This document shows positions 1-6,589 of a stretch of DNA of 11,945 bases, piece by piece. The position numbers and the translations under genes are program-made. The stretch covers positions 1 to 11,945 of the forward strand of contig CAZIQG010000032.1 in assembly GCA_964541725.1 (NCBI GenBank), in the 5' to 3' direction. The notes under the pieces were generated by a model. It did not search any database. It saw only the letters and a list, made by a program, of their open reading frames with translations, and was not told the DNA's origin. This stretch comes from JAGOUY01 sp964541725. GTDB taxonomy: Bacteria; Patescibacteriota; Patescibacteriia; 2-12-FULL-60-25. Numbering within the stretch: the first letter of the stretch is position 1; each line of letters begins with the position of its first letter.

Positions 1-50
1 CTATTCTCAATCTATATGCAGCAGGTGCGCGTCATTACTCTCATTATTAG
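1..50 (+). CDS. Possible C-terminal end of an upstream gene (partial)
   Basis: Reading from base 3, fifteen codons run to a TAG at 48-50 and end in LYAAGARHYSHY. A strong intrinsic terminator starts 44 bases downstream, as expected just after a gene end. I do not recognise the family from so few residues. The other two forward frames are also open for about 75 bases or more, so the frame choice rests on the terminator spacing and is weak. Confidence 0.3.
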   Translation, partial: ILNLYAAGARHYSHY

Positions 51-94
51 ACCTCCCTCACCGGTGGTTTGTTGAGAGTTGACCTGACTCCTGC

Positions 95-126
95 AAAAAA
101 CTTCCGGTGTACGCCGGAAGTTTTTT
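95..126 (+). terminator. Intrinsic terminator, probably bidirectional
   Basis: Bases 95-107 (six A then CTTCCGG) pair perfectly with 114-126 (CCGGAAG then six T) around a six-base loop. This gives a 7-bp GC-rich core with an A tract before and a T tract after, so it can terminate transcription from either side. It most likely ends the transcript that enters the window from the left. Confidence 0.9.
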
Positions 127-134
127 GTTCTGTG

Positions 135-182
135 GTCGTTACCCACTGCACTTCGGGGACTTCACCCCGCATGGGTTACGAC
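135..182 (+). other. Two-tier hairpin, possible structured RNA
   Basis: Bases 135-145 pair with 172-182 at 10 of 11 positions, with one T-T mismatch. Inside, 147-149 pair with 169-171, and GGGG (155-158) pairs with CCCC (165-168) around a six-base loop, leaving the bulge ACTTC. There is no T tract after it, so it is not a simple terminator. It sits 14 bases before the ATG of a small ORF and could be a leader structure for it or part of a small RNA. I cannot match it to a known RNA family. Confidence 0.4.
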
Positions 183-196
183 GGACAGGATGAGTC

Positions 197-328
197 ATGA
201 CTACGCACGACGAGAAGCGCGTTCCCGCTGAGCCCCAGGTTCCTTCCCGGCCCGTCGATGGCGACCGGCCGGAGGACACCGGCCCTCAGCGCTGGTACGA
301 CGACGGGCCTTTGCCGATGGGACTCTGA
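197..328 (+). CDS. Possible small protein, 43 residues, unknown function
   Basis: The ORF runs from ATG 197 to TGA 328 and encodes a hydrophilic, proline- and acid-rich peptide beginning MTTHDEKRVP and ending WYDDGPLPMGL. It has no membrane segment, signal peptide or cysteine and looks disordered. A weak purine stretch (GGACAGGA, 183-190) precedes the ATG by six bases. Third codon positions are G or C in about 34 of 43 codons, and the whole block 131-330 is about 65% GC, against about 39% in the next 110 bases. This is unlike the neighbouring genes and could mean foreign DNA. A hairpin lies before it and a terminator-like hairpin 32 bases after it, so it could be a stand-alone transcript. It could also be chance or part of a structured RNA. 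Confidence 0.3.
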   Translation: MTTHDEKRVPAEPQVPSRPVDGDRPEDTGPQRWYDDGPLPMGL

Positions 329-359
329 CCAACAGCGAAGCCCCCACCTCTTTTTTCTT

Positions 360-392
360 AGCGTCTTGCGAAAGCAGGCGCTTCTTATTTTT
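360..392 (+). terminator. Terminator-like hairpin with GAAA loop
   Basis: Bases 360-369 pair with 374-382, with one G-T pair and one bulged T, closed by a GAAA tetraloop. A TCTTATTTTT stretch follows. The T tract is interrupted, so efficiency is uncertain. It would separate the small GC-rich region from the leuS promoter that follows directly. Confidence 0.55.
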
Positions 393-399
393 ATAAGCC

Positions 400-428
400 T
401 TTCCATTTTTGTCTGGTATTGATACCTT
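400..428 (+). promoter_or_regulatory. leuS promoter, extended -10 type
   Basis: A -35-like TTTCCA (400-405, 4/6 to consensus) is followed after 17 bases by a -10-like TACCTT (423-428, 3/6), preceded by TG at 420-421. The -10 box ends nine bases before the leuS ATG, which puts the predicted transcript start within a few bases of the start codon. No Shine-Dalgarno sequence lies between. The boxes are weak alone. The call rests on the same layout recurring before other genes here. Confidence 0.45.
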
Positions 429-437
429 CTTTTCATT

Positions 438-3400
438 ATGCAACCGCGCCCAATTCATGACATGGAGGCCAAATGGCAGAAGGCTTGGCAAGAAGAAGAG
501 GTGTACAAGGCTCAGCCAGGTCAAACGCTGAAAGAGGGATCTGATAAGTTCTACGGGCTTATTGAATTTCCGTATCCGTCGGGGGATGGGTTGCATGTGG
601 GGCATCCGCGGTCGTATACGGCGATTGATATTGTGACGCGCAAGCAGCGCATGGAGGGGAAGAACGTGCTCTATCCGATTGGGTGGGATGCGTTTGGGTT
701 ACCGACGGAGAATTATGCGATTAAGAATAAGGTGAAGCCGATGGATGCGACGGCCAAGAATGTGGGGAATTTTACACGGCAGATCAAATCGCTTGGGTTT
801 GGGTTTGATTGGTCGCGGGAGATTAATACGACAGACCCGGCCTATTTCAAATGGACGCAGTGGCAATTTTTGCAGTTTTTTAAATATGGAATGGCGTATA
901 AAGCGTCATCGACGATTAACTGGTGTCCAAAAGATAAGATTGGGCTTGCGAATGAAGAGGCGCAAGGAGGCGTATGTGAGCGGTGTGGCACGGAGGTTGA
1001 GAAGCGCGAGAAAGAACAGTGGATGATTCGGATTACGGATTATGCGCAGCGTTTGTTAACGGATTTGGATAGCGTCGATTATCTCGACAAGATTAAGTCG
1101 CAACAAGTGAATTGGATTGGCAAGAGTGAGGGGGCGGAGATTGTGTTTCGGATTCCGAAGTTTGAACGTGTACTGGTGGCGACAAATAATAAAAGTAAGT
1201 TGGCGCGTGTGAAGAAGTTGTTAGGGGCGACGTTGCCTGGTCTTGAGGTTGTTTCACTGGCGGAGCTTGGGCTTGAAGAACAGGATGTAAAGGAAGGCGA
1301 TGAGGATATGCGCGCGAATGCGGTTGCGAAGGCAGCGGCGTATGCGGGAATGGCAGATGTGCCGGTTTTGGGGATGGATACGGGCTTGTTTATTGCGGGC
1401 GAGAAATTGAATGTAGTGACGCCGAAACGGAATGCTCTGGGAGGACGTGATGAAGATAGCATGACGCAAGAAGAAAAAGCCGCCGCGATGGATGCGTTTT
1501 ATCGTGGGATTGCGGAGAAGCATGGGGGAGAAGTGTCTGGGTATTGGCAGGATGTGACAGCTTTGCGGTTGCCAGATGGAAGCGAGATCGTGATGGAGAA
1601 TAAACGTCAGATTGTTTTGACGACGGAACGTAAGGGAGAGATGGATATCTATTTTCCGGTACGTGGGTTGTATCGAGTGGCTGCTAATAACAAGTATGTT
1701 GTTGATCAGACGGAGGAAGAATCGATTCATGTTGAATTGGGACCGCTAACAAAGGTTCTAACGGAGTTGTGTTCGTATGAGCTGAAGGTGTTTACCACCA
1801 GGCCGGACACGATTTTTGGGGTGACATATGTAACGCTCGCTCCAGAACATGAGCTTGTGCAAAAACTCAAAACTCAAGAGGGATGGAAGAAGGTGGAGGA
1901 ATATATTGAAAAAGTAAGCAAGAAATCTGAAGAGGAACGCAGGGCAGAAGGGGAGAAGACCGGGGTGCGGTTGCCGGGGGTGTTTGCGGTGAATCCGGTG
2001 AACGGGGAACGAGTGCCGGTTTGGATTTCGGATTATGTGTTGGCCGGATATGGAACGGGAGCCGTGATGGCGGTACCGGCACATGATGAACGGGATTATG
2101 TGTTTGCGAAGACGTTTGGATTGCCTATTCGGCCTGTCGTGCAGGGTCCATCGGTTGTTGATCGGAGTCCGTTTGAAGCTGCGGGAGCCAGTGCAGGGGC
2201 TTACGGCCATTTAGGGGTAGATGTCGTCCACGAATGTTGGACGGGAGAGGGGCATGCAGTGAATTCTGGATTTTTGAATGGGGTACCGACGTGGAAAGCG
2301 AAGGAGGAAGTCGTGTCTTGGTTGGAAGAGCGTGGGAGCGGAAAAGGGATGTCGACGTATCGCTTACGTGATTGGGTATTTTCTCGCCAGCGCTATTGGG
2401 GAGAGCCGATTCCGCTCGTGCATTGTGGGGCGTGTGCGAAAAAGAAGCAGAAGGCATTGATTATCCACGGCTTGGGATCGAATAGTGGGTCGAATTGGTA
2501 TGCGAATTTGAAAGTGGCTTTGGAGGCGGCTGGGTTTGAAGTGTTTCTTCCAGATTTGCCGGAACCGTTTGCTCCTCGGTATGAGGGTTGGATGGACGTT
2601 CTTAAACCGTATCTTGACCAGCTAGGAGAGGATGACGTGATTGTAGGCCATAGTTTGGGTGGAACGATCGCTTTGCATGCGGTAGCGGAAATGGGACGGA
2701 AGATTGCTCATGTGTATTTGGTGGCGCCGCTTGTAGGACCAATTTCTGAGCAACAATGGATGCAAAAACAGATCGATCGACCGGATCGTGATTTTGGGAT
2801 GGTGCGAAAGATTTGGGAGCGACCGATTGCGTGGGAGAAGGTTTCTTCGTTGGTTGGGAGTGGTCATGTATTGGCATCTGACAATGATACGAGAGTGCCG
2901 AAGCCATCACATACGGTTTATCCTGTCGGATGGTATATAAAATCGTTGGGTGAGCAGGGACATTTTTGGACGGCAGACCATCCCGATATCATCCGTGAGG
3001 TTTTGACGAGCAAGAACACGGGATGGATTCCTGTTCCGGATGAGCAGCTGCCGTTGAAGTTGCCTGAAGTGGAAGCCTACGAGCCAACGGATACCGGCGA
3101 GTCACCGCTTGCCAAGATCCGTGAGTGGGTTGAGACGACGTGTCCTCGGTGTGGAGGGGCTGCGACGCGTGAGACGGATACCATGCCGAACTGGGCAGGG
3201 TCGAGTTGGTATTTCTTGCGGTATTGTGATCCGCATAATGATAAAGAGCTGGCTTCACCTGAGGCCTTGAAATATTGGATGCCGGTCGATTTATACAATG
3301 GTGGGATGGAGCATACAACGCTTCACTTGTTGTACTCGCGTTTTTGGCACAAATTTTTGTGGGATGTGGGGATTGTGCCGGAGGAATGTGGATCGGAACC

Positions 3401-4154
3401 CTATCGGATGCGTCGGTCGCATAACATGATTTTGGGAGAGGGGGGCGTGAAGATGTCGAAGTCGAAAGGAAATGTGGTGAATCCTGATGATGTCGTCGCC
3501 AAGTATGGAGCCGATGTGTTTCGGTTGTATGAGATGTTTATTGGGCCGTATGATCAGCCTGCGCCTTGGGATACGAATGGGATTGAAGGGATGAAGCGGT
3601 TTTTGGATAAGGTGTGGGGATTGTTTGGAGACGACGCAACACGTAACACGCAACACGTAACATCTGAATTGGAAACGCTTTACCATCAAACGGTGAAGAA
3701 GGTGACGGAGGGGATTGAGAATTTGCAGTTCAATACCTCGGTGTCGCAGCTCATGATTCTCACAAACGCTTTGGTTGATTACGCAACACGCAACACGCAA
3801 CACGTAACAATTCCGGATGACATGAAAGAGGGCTATCTTAAGCTGTTGGCGCCGTTTGCTCCGCATATTACGGAAGAGATTTGGCGTGGGCAGTTAGGGA
3901 AGGCGTCTTCGATTCATGGACGAGGGGCAGCCTGGCCAACCTATGATCCGGCCAAGCTACAGGCATCTACCTTTGAATTAGTTATTCAGATTGGTGGGAA
4001 AGTGCGTCATAAGGTCACAGTGCCATCTGAAATTACGGAGGATGAGGTGAAGGCGCTGGTGTTGCCTATGGAACAGGTACAACGCTGGACAGAAGGGAAG
4101 ATTCCATCACAGGTGAAGTATGTGAAGGGGAGGTTGGTGAGTATTGTTGTTTAG
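438..4154 (+). CDS. leuS: Leucyl-tRNA synthetase with two inserted enzyme domains
   Basis: Class I aminoacyl-tRNA synthetase that charges tRNA-Leu with leucine in the cytosol. Visible landmarks are the ATP motif HVGH (residues 53-56), the editing-domain TTRPDTIFG (453-461) and HDERDY (549-554), zinc-ligand pairs CxxC at 663/666 and 902/905, KMSKS (1005-1009), and a typical C-terminal end. Bacterial LeuRS is usually about 810-870 residues; this one has 1238. The excess is two in-frame domains, residues about 241-445 and 671-860, listed separately. Removing them leaves about 843 residues, of which 18 are two copies of ATRNTQHVT (1067-1075 and 1116-1124). Both copies fall between helices of the anticodon-binding region. 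The frame is open throughout and all catalytic motifs are intact, so the protein is expected to work. The ATG at 438 gives the normal short N-terminus. galU follows after 59 bases with its own promoter-like site. Confidence 0.97.
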   Translation: MQPRPIHDMEAKWQKAWQEEEVYKAQPGQTLKEGSDKFYGLIEFPYPSGDGLHVGHPRSYTAIDIVTRKQRMEGKNVLYPIGWDAFGLPTENYAIKNKVKPMDATAKNVGNFTRQIKSLGFGFDWSREINTTDPAYFKWTQWQFLQFFKYGMAYKASSTINWCPKDKIGLANEEAQGGVCERCGTEVEKREKEQWMIRITDYAQRLLTDLDSVDYLDKIKSQQVNWIGKSEGAEIVFRIPKFERVLVATNNKSKLARVKKLLGATLPGLEVVSLAELGLEEQDVKEGDEDMRANAVAKAAAYAGMADVPVLGMDTGLFIAGEKLNVVTPKRNALGGRDEDSMTQEEKAAAMDAFYRGIAEKHGGEVSGYWQDVTALRLPDGSEIVMENKRQIVLTTERKGEMDIYFPVRGLYRVAANNKYVVDQTEEESIHVELGPLTKVLTELCSYELKVFTTRPDTIFGVTYVTLAPEHELVQKLKTQEGWKKVEEYIEKVSKKSEEERRAEGEKTGVRLPGVFAVNPVNGERVPVWISDYVLAGYGTGAVMAVPAHDERDYVFAKTFGLPIRPVVQGPSVVDRSPFEAAGASAGAYGHLGVDVVHECWTGEGHAVNSGFLNGVPTWKAKEEVVSWLEERGSGKGMSTYRLRDWVFSRQRYWGEPIPLVHCGACAKKKQKALIIHGLGSNSGSNWYANLKVALEAAGFEVFLPDLPEPFAPRYEGWMDVLKPYLDQLGEDDVIVGHSLGGTIALHAVAEMGRKIAHVYLVAPLVGPISEQQWMQKQIDRPDRDFGMVRKIWERPIAWEKVSSLVGSGHVLASDNDTRVPKPSHTVYPVGWYIKSLGEQGHFWTADHPDIIREVLTSKNTGWIPVPDEQLPLKLPEVEAYEPTDTGESPLAKIREWVETTCPRCGGAATRETDTMPNWAGSSWYFLRYCDPHNDKELASPEALKYWMPVDLYNGGMEHTTLHLLYSRFWHKFLWDVGIVPEECGSEPYRMRRSHNMILGEGGVKMSKSKGNVVNPDDVVAKYGADVFRLYEMFIGPYDQPAPWDTNGIEGMKRFLDKVWGLFGDDATRNTQHVTSELETLYHQTVKKVTEGIENLQFNTSVSQLMILTNALVDYATRNTQHVTIPDDMKEGYLKLLAPFAPHITEEIWRGQLGKASSIHGRGAAWPTYDPAKLQASTFELVIQIGGKVRHKVTVPSEITEDEVKALVLPMEQVQRWTEGKIPSQVKYVKGRLVSIVV
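1158..1772 (+). other. Inserted Ham1/RdgB-like domain inside leuS (residues ~241-445)
   Basis: Between GAEIVFRI and LKVFTTRPDT of the LeuRS editing domain, where other LeuRS proteins have a short hairpin turn, about 205 residues resemble house-cleaning inosine/xanthosine triphosphate pyrophosphatases (Ham1/RdgB). Seen are the N-terminal VLVATNNKSK (245-254), EGDEDMRANAVAKAA (286-300, compare the family's E.G.TF..NA..KA) and MDTGLFI (313-319, compare DDSGL). Several family residues are changed. The Glu after the first motif is Arg257, the first Asp of DDSGL is Met313, no GFGYDP motif is visible, and the SHR motif appears as IHV (430-432). The fold assignment is fairly secure. Activity is doubtful, and an altered substrate or a structural role is possible. 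Confidence 0.8.
2448..3017 (+). other. Inserted RBBP9/YdeN-like serine hydrolase inside leuS (residues ~671-860)
   Basis: Between the first zinc CxxC (HCGAC, 662-666) and GWIPVPDEQLP (862-872) of LeuRS lie about 190 residues of an alpha/beta hydrolase. Seen in order are the first strand ALIIHGLGS (673-681), a DLPEP turn (706-710), the nucleophile elbow GHSLGG (737-742, Ser739), the acid SDNDTRVP (814-821, likely Asp817) and the GHF histidine (841-843, His842). This is a complete Ser-Asp-His triad in the pattern of the RBBP9/YdeN family of small serine hydrolases, whose natural substrates are poorly known. The usual stand-alone protein is about 180-190 residues, so the whole domain is present. 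An active esterase or hydrolase carried on LeuRS is plausible but inferred. Confidence 0.88.
3634..3662 (+). repeat. ACGYAAC heptamer array, copy 1, in frame in leuS
   Basis: Four tandem heptamers, ACGCAAC and ACGTAAC alternating, plus a final A. In the leuS frame 27 bases add exactly nine residues (ATRNTQHVT) between helices of the anticodon-binding region. Copy 2, 118 bases downstream, differs at one base and is read in the same frame. Confidence 0.9.
3781..3809 (+). repeat. ACGYAAC heptamer array, copy 2, in frame in leuS
   Basis: Four tandem heptamers (three ACGCAAC, one ACGTAAC) plus A, one base different from copy 1 at 3634-3662. It encodes the same nine residues, ATRNTQHVT, in a second inter-helix loop of LeuRS. 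Reverse-complement single heptamers (GTTACGT) also occur at 4196-4202 and 9195-9201, both just before start codons. Confidence 0.9.
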
Positions 4155-4174
4155 GATTTCCCCACTAACGATCT

Positions 4175-4203
4175 TTGATCTTTATTGTTTGATTTGTTAC
4201 GTT
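4175..4203 (+). promoter_or_regulatory. galU promoter, extended -10 type
   Basis: TTGATC (4175-4180, 4/6 to the -35 consensus) and TACGTT (4198-4203, 3/6) are 17 bases apart, with TG at 4195-4196. The -10 box ends ten bases before the ATG at 4214, and no Shine-Dalgarno sequence is present. The layout matches that before leuS. The site overlaps a GTTACGT heptamer. Confidence 0.45.
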
Positions 4204-4213
4204 GTACATCATT

Positions 4214-5089
4214 ATGTCCCAATCTGTTCGCAAAGTGATTATCCCTGTGGCGGGGTTTGGTACGCGGTTTTTGCCAGCAACCAAGGCTATGCCTAAGGAA
4301 ATGTTGCCGATTATTGATAAACCGGTCATTCAGTATGTGGTGGAGGAAGCGGTGGCTTCTGGGATTACGGATATTATTTTGGTGACGAGCCATGCGAAGC
4401 GGGCGGTCGAAGATCACTTTGACGAAAACCAGCTTTTAGAATCTTGGTTACAGCTACAAGGGAAGAAAGATTTACTGGAGCAAATCCGTGAAGTTACCAA
4501 GATGGCGAATTTTATTTATGTGCGCCAAAAAGGTCCTTACGGGAATGCGACGCCGGTCTTAAACGCGGCTCATTTGATTGGACCTGATGAGCCATTTGCG
4601 ATGGTGTTTGGGGATGATGTGTATACGGGTAAGGTTCCACGTATTAAGCAGATGATCGATGTCTACGAGAAATACCATGATCCGGTGGTGGGTGTGGTGG
4701 AGGTGCCAAGAAGTGAAGTTAAGCGTTATGGGGTGATTGATCCTCAGGTTGAGGTTGAGCCGGGTGTGTACCAATGCAAAGGGGTGGTGGAGAAACCAAC
4801 CCCAGAAGAGGCTCCTTCGACCTTGGCTACCAATGCGGGCTTTATTTTGACGCCGGATATTTTTGAAGAGATTCGCCAATTGCGTCCTGAGCCAGGAGGA
4901 GAATATGTGACCTTAGATGCGGTGAAGAGTTTGATGAAGAAACGTCCATTGTATGCCCGTAAGATTGAGGGGGAATACCATGATACGGGTTCGAAGGTCG
5001 GATGGTTAAAAGCAAATATGATGATGGCGTTGGAACGCGAAGATTTAGCAAAAGATGTGAAGAAGATGATGAAGGAGTTGTTGAAATAG
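4214..5089 (+). CDS. galU: UTP-glucose-1-phosphate uridylyltransferase
   Basis: Cytosolic enzyme that makes UDP-glucose from UTP and glucose-1-phosphate, a precursor for surface polysaccharides and sugar interconversion. The N-terminal nucleotide-binding motif GFGTRFLPATKAMPKEMLP is textbook GalU. FGDD and VEKP follow, then the C-terminal EYHDTGSKVGWLKA. The 291-residue length is normal. The loop that usually reads like GLGHAV is here GPYGNATPVLNA, a variant I associate from memory with Patescibacteria. ATG 4214 (MSQSVRK) is preferred over an in-frame TTG at 4202 because it gives the standard N-terminus and fits the promoter position. No terminator is visible before leuS ends or after this gene, so some read-through from leuS is possible. 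Confidence 0.95.
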   Translation: MSQSVRKVIIPVAGFGTRFLPATKAMPKEMLPIIDKPVIQYVVEEAVASGITDIILVTSHAKRAVEDHFDENQLLESWLQLQGKKDLLEQIREVTKMANFIYVRQKGPYGNATPVLNAAHLIGPDEPFAMVFGDDVYTGKVPRIKQMIDVYEKYHDPVVGVVEVPRSEVKRYGVIDPQVEVEPGVYQCKGVVEKPTPEEAPSTLATNAGFILTPDIFEEIRQLRPEPGGEYVTLDAVKSLMKKRPLYARKIEGEYHDTGSKVGWLKANMMMALEREDLAKDVKKMMKELLK

Positions 5090-5112
5090 GAGTGCGCTTT
5101 GTAAGACAATTG

Positions 5113-5121
5113 TGCTAGTAT
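5113..5121 (+). promoter_or_regulatory. Extended -10 box before the lipoprotein gene
   Basis: TGCTAGTAT contains TG, one base, then TAGTAT (4/6 to TATAAT). It ends nine bases before the ATG at 5131. No convincing -35 lies at 16-18 bases and no Shine-Dalgarno sequence is present. An overlapping TATAGC (5119-5124) would place the transcript start exactly at the ATG. Confidence 0.5.
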
Positions 5122-5130
5122 AGCGAGCGT

Positions 5131-6567
5131 ATGAAACGTTTGTTCATTCGTTTGGTTGGTGTTGTGAGCTTGGTGGCTCTTATGGGGGCAGGTTGTACGA
5201 AGGGGGTGCCGCTCGAAACGCAAAAAGCTTCACAACAGCTCACTTTGAATGTGTGGGGGGTCGTGGATGATATTGATGTGTATCAGGATACATTTACTCA
5301 GTATCGGGCTCTGCATCCGAATGTGAGCTTTAATTTTCGTCGTTTACGGTTGGAGGAATATGAGGATAAATTATTGAACGGATTTGCGGATGACCGTGGG
5401 CCGGATATTTTTTTGGTACATAATACATGGGTCGGGAAGTATTTGAGTAAGACGACGCCGATGCCGCTCAGTACAAAGGTGGCCTATGCGGTAGTGGCGG
5501 GGACGCTCAAGAAAGAGACGACCTGGGAATTGCGTACCGAGCCAAGTATTACATTGCGTGAAGTGAAGGAGCAGTTTGCGGATGCGATTTTGGGAGATGC
5601 GATCCGAGTGGTGAGCGTGCCTGTGGTCGGTGGAGCTGATCCAAATGCGACCACGCGACAAGAGCGGTTGGTGGCGGCGCCGATTTGGTTGGATACGATG
5701 GCATTATATTATAATAAAGATTTATTGAATGCGGCGGGAATTCCGACACCGGCGGAGCATTGGGAAGAATTCCAGGAACAGGTGAAGAAGCTTACAAAAC
5801 GGGATGCGGATGGGAAGATTTTGCAGTCTGGGGCGGCGATTGGGACGGCGAAGAATGTGGAACGTGCCACGGATTTACTGGCGGCACTTATGATGCAAAA
5901 TGGGGCACAAATGACGGATGCAGCGGGAAATCCAAGGTTTGATCAAGTTCCAGAAGGAACGGTGACAGAGCGGGCGGTGCCACCGTCTTATCAAGCGGCG
6001 GAGTTTTATGCGGATTTTGCTAATCCTGCCAAAGAAACATTTACCTGGGATGCCTCACAGCCGAATTCGTTAGAAGCATTTATAGCGGGGAAAACAGCCT
6101 TTTTCTTTGGGTATAGCTATCATATTGACCAAATCAAGGCACGCGCGCCGAGGATTAATTTAGGTGTGACGAAGTTGCCACAGATTGAAGGCAATCCTGC
6201 CAAGAATATTGCGAATTATTGGATGTGGGTGGTATCAAAAAAGAGCGCGAACCAAGACACGGCCTGGAACTTCTTGAATTTTGTGATGAAGCCGGATACC
6301 TCTAAGGCCTTGCTTCTAAAAATGAAACGGCCGGCGGCACGGAAGAGTTTGTTGCCTGACCAGTTTTCGGAAGAAGTGGTTGGCGTATTTGCTTCGCAGG
6401 TACTCACAGCTCAGTCTTGGTATCGCGGAGCGAGCCCCCAGGTGGTTGATTCGGCCTTTGCGGTGTTGATAGAAGCGGGACTGTCTGGCGGTCAACGGTT
6501 AGGGGAGGCGATGCAATTTGCGGCCAACCAAATTCGGCAAACGATGAGAGGTTCGGCGGATGAATAG
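5131..6567 (+). CDS. Extracellular solute-binding lipoprotein, sugar type (SBP family 1)
   Basis: A 478-residue protein with a positively charged N-terminus, a hydrophobic segment and a lipobox-like MGAGC (Cys22), so it is probably lipid-anchored on the outer face of the membrane. The mature part has the family 1 ABC solute-binding (MalE/UgpB-like) pattern. It opens with LNVWGVVDD, has GPDIFLVHN (about 90-98) and ALYYNKDLLNAAGIPTPAEHW (about 191-211), and later EAFIAGKTAFFFGYSYH and NIANYWMWVVSK with a Trp-rich ligand region. It would bind a sugar or similar solute for an ABC importer, but no permease or ATPase genes are in the window. It overlaps none of its neighbours, and its last bases carry the next gene's promoter. 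Specificity cannot be read from sequence. A role tied to the surface structure encoded next door is speculative. The Gly at lipobox -3 is slightly atypical. Confidence 0.88.
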   Translation: MKRLFIRLVGVVSLVALMGAGCTKGVPLETQKASQQLTLNVWGVVDDIDVYQDTFTQYRALHPNVSFNFRRLRLEEYEDKLLNGFADDRGPDIFLVHNTWVGKYLSKTTPMPLSTKVAYAVVAGTLKKETTWELRTEPSITLREVKEQFADAILGDAIRVVSVPVVGGADPNATTRQERLVAAPIWLDTMALYYNKDLLNAAGIPTPAEHWEEFQEQVKKLTKRDADGKILQSGAAIGTAKNVERATDLLAALMMQNGAQMTDAAGNPRFDQVPEGTVTERAVPPSYQAAEFYADFANPAKETFTWDASQPNSLEAFIAGKTAFFFGYSYHIDQIKARAPRINLGVTKLPQIEGNPAKNIANYWMWVVSKKSANQDTAWNFLNFVMKPDTSKALLLKMKRPAARKSLLPDQFSEEVVGVFASQVLTAQSWYRGASPQVVDSAFAVLIEAGLSGGQRLGEAMQFAANQIRQTMRGSADE

Positions 6568-6572
6568 AAGAG

Positions 6573-6581
6573 TGATATACT
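6573..6581 (+). promoter_or_regulatory. Extended -10 box before the 6590 gene
   Basis: TGATATACT contains TG, one base, then TATACT (5/6 to TATAAT), directly after the stop of the lipoprotein gene. It ends eight bases before ATG 6590. This supports 6590 over an earlier in-frame ATG at 6560, which lies upstream of the box. There is no clear -35 and no Shine-Dalgarno sequence. Confidence 0.6.
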
Positions 6582-6589
6582 TCTCCTAT

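Noticed and set aside
176..436. 86-residue minus-strand frame over the GC-rich island and leuS promoter
   Set aside because: It runs through the terminator-like hairpin and promoter, and its composition shifts at the island edge, as expected for a chance frame.
331..437. T-box leader for leuS
   Set aside because: I see no conserved T-box bulge sequence or specifier stem in the short stretch before leuS; the hairpin there looks like a plain terminator.
1254..1730. 158-residue open frame on the minus strand under the Ham1-like insertion
   Set aside because: It is a shadow of the + strand coding sequence, with unusual composition and no recognisable motif.
1158..3017. Inteins as the cause of the long LeuRS
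   Set aside because: There are no intein splice motifs (N-terminal Cys/Ser block, C-terminal His-Asn before Cys/Ser/Thr) at the boundaries, and the inserts match enzyme families.
3634..3809. CRISPR array
   Set aside because: The units are 7 bases with no spacers and are translated in frame within leuS.
3291..3866. 191-residue open frame on the minus strand under leuS
   Set aside because: It is antisense to conserved LeuRS segments (KMSKS region), is rich in His, Arg and Ile with no family resemblance, and has no promoter or binding site.
4744..5223. 159-residue open frame on the minus strand across the galU end
   Set aside because: It spans the end of galU, the intergenic promoter and the lipoprotein start in antisense, and its residues follow from + strand codon bias.
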